Assembly (NCBI GenBank): GCA_021772615.1
Contig: JAJFLQ010000061.1
Span: forward strand, 58,158 to 122,157
Direction of reading: 5' to 3'
Source: Verrucomicrobiota bacterium
Lineage (GTDB): Bacteria; Verrucomicrobiota; Lentisphaeria; JABSQK01; JAJFLO01
Length of the DNA: 64,000 nt
The DNA is not shown here. Position 1 is the first letter of the stretch. More notes on this DNA, generated by a model. It ran no database searches, was not told the origin of the DNA, and saw only the letters and a list, made by a program, of their open reading frames with translations.

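Noticed and set aside
19229-63972. Dozens of long minus-strand ORFs (e.g. 33448-36000, 850 aa; 36835-38634, 599 aa; 55108-56823, 571 aa)
   Set aside because: They are S/T/P/V/A/R-rich antisense readings of the giant plus-strand gene, whose biased codons rarely create stops on the other strand. No recognisable domain, no ribosome-binding sites checked out, and the plus strand carries real TPS sequence.
22136-64000. CRISPR array or satellite DNA as explanation for the repeats
   Set aside because: Repeats are protein-level, diverged at the DNA level, always multiples of 3 in spacing, and lack identical repeat/spacer structure.
1-64000. Mobile element, prophage or integrative element around the TubZR-like cassette or TPS locus
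   Set aside because: No transposase, integrase, tRNA attachment site or terminal repeats recognised in the window; cannot be excluded outside it.

Overview
The window has two parts. (1) About 0-11 kb holds ordinary genes plus one unusual cassette. On the minus strand: a partial WecA/TagO-type glycosyl-1-phosphate transferase, a MoxR AAA+ ATPase, a DUF4159-like protein, a HEAT-repeat protein, and an overlapping two-gene unit encoding a small winged-helix-like protein and a tubulin/FtsZ-superfamily GTPase that resembles TubR-TubZ. A palindrome-bearing intergenic region separates that unit from a divergent MazG/PRA-PH-like gene. A MurA-family enolpyruvyl transferase (minus) and a diacylglycerol-kinase-family protein (plus) follow. 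(2) About 11.5-64 kb is a very large two-partner-secretion (TPS, type Vb) locus. A 2101-aa TpsB-like transporter carries an N-terminal membrane helix and about 1,500 residues of charged coiled-coil before its POTRA/beta-barrel part. After a 686-bp leader comes a TpsA exoprotein ORF that starts at 18488 and is still open at base 64000, so it is at least 15,171 codons long and is cut by the window edge. This ORF is missing from the supplied ORF track, apparently because it has no stop codon inside the window. The long minus-strand 'ORFs' from 19-64 kb are antisense artefacts of its biased codon composition. Most noteworthy: the envelope-spanning-looking TpsB fusion with its giant TpsA partner, the TubZR-like cassette with candidate centromere/operator palindromes, a G10 tract inside the giant gene, nested repeat modules, and a codon-usage shift near the 3' end. 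I translated both ends and many long stretches of the giant ORF by eye, all in one frame, but not every codon. No rRNA, tRNA, CRISPR, transposase or integrase was recognised.
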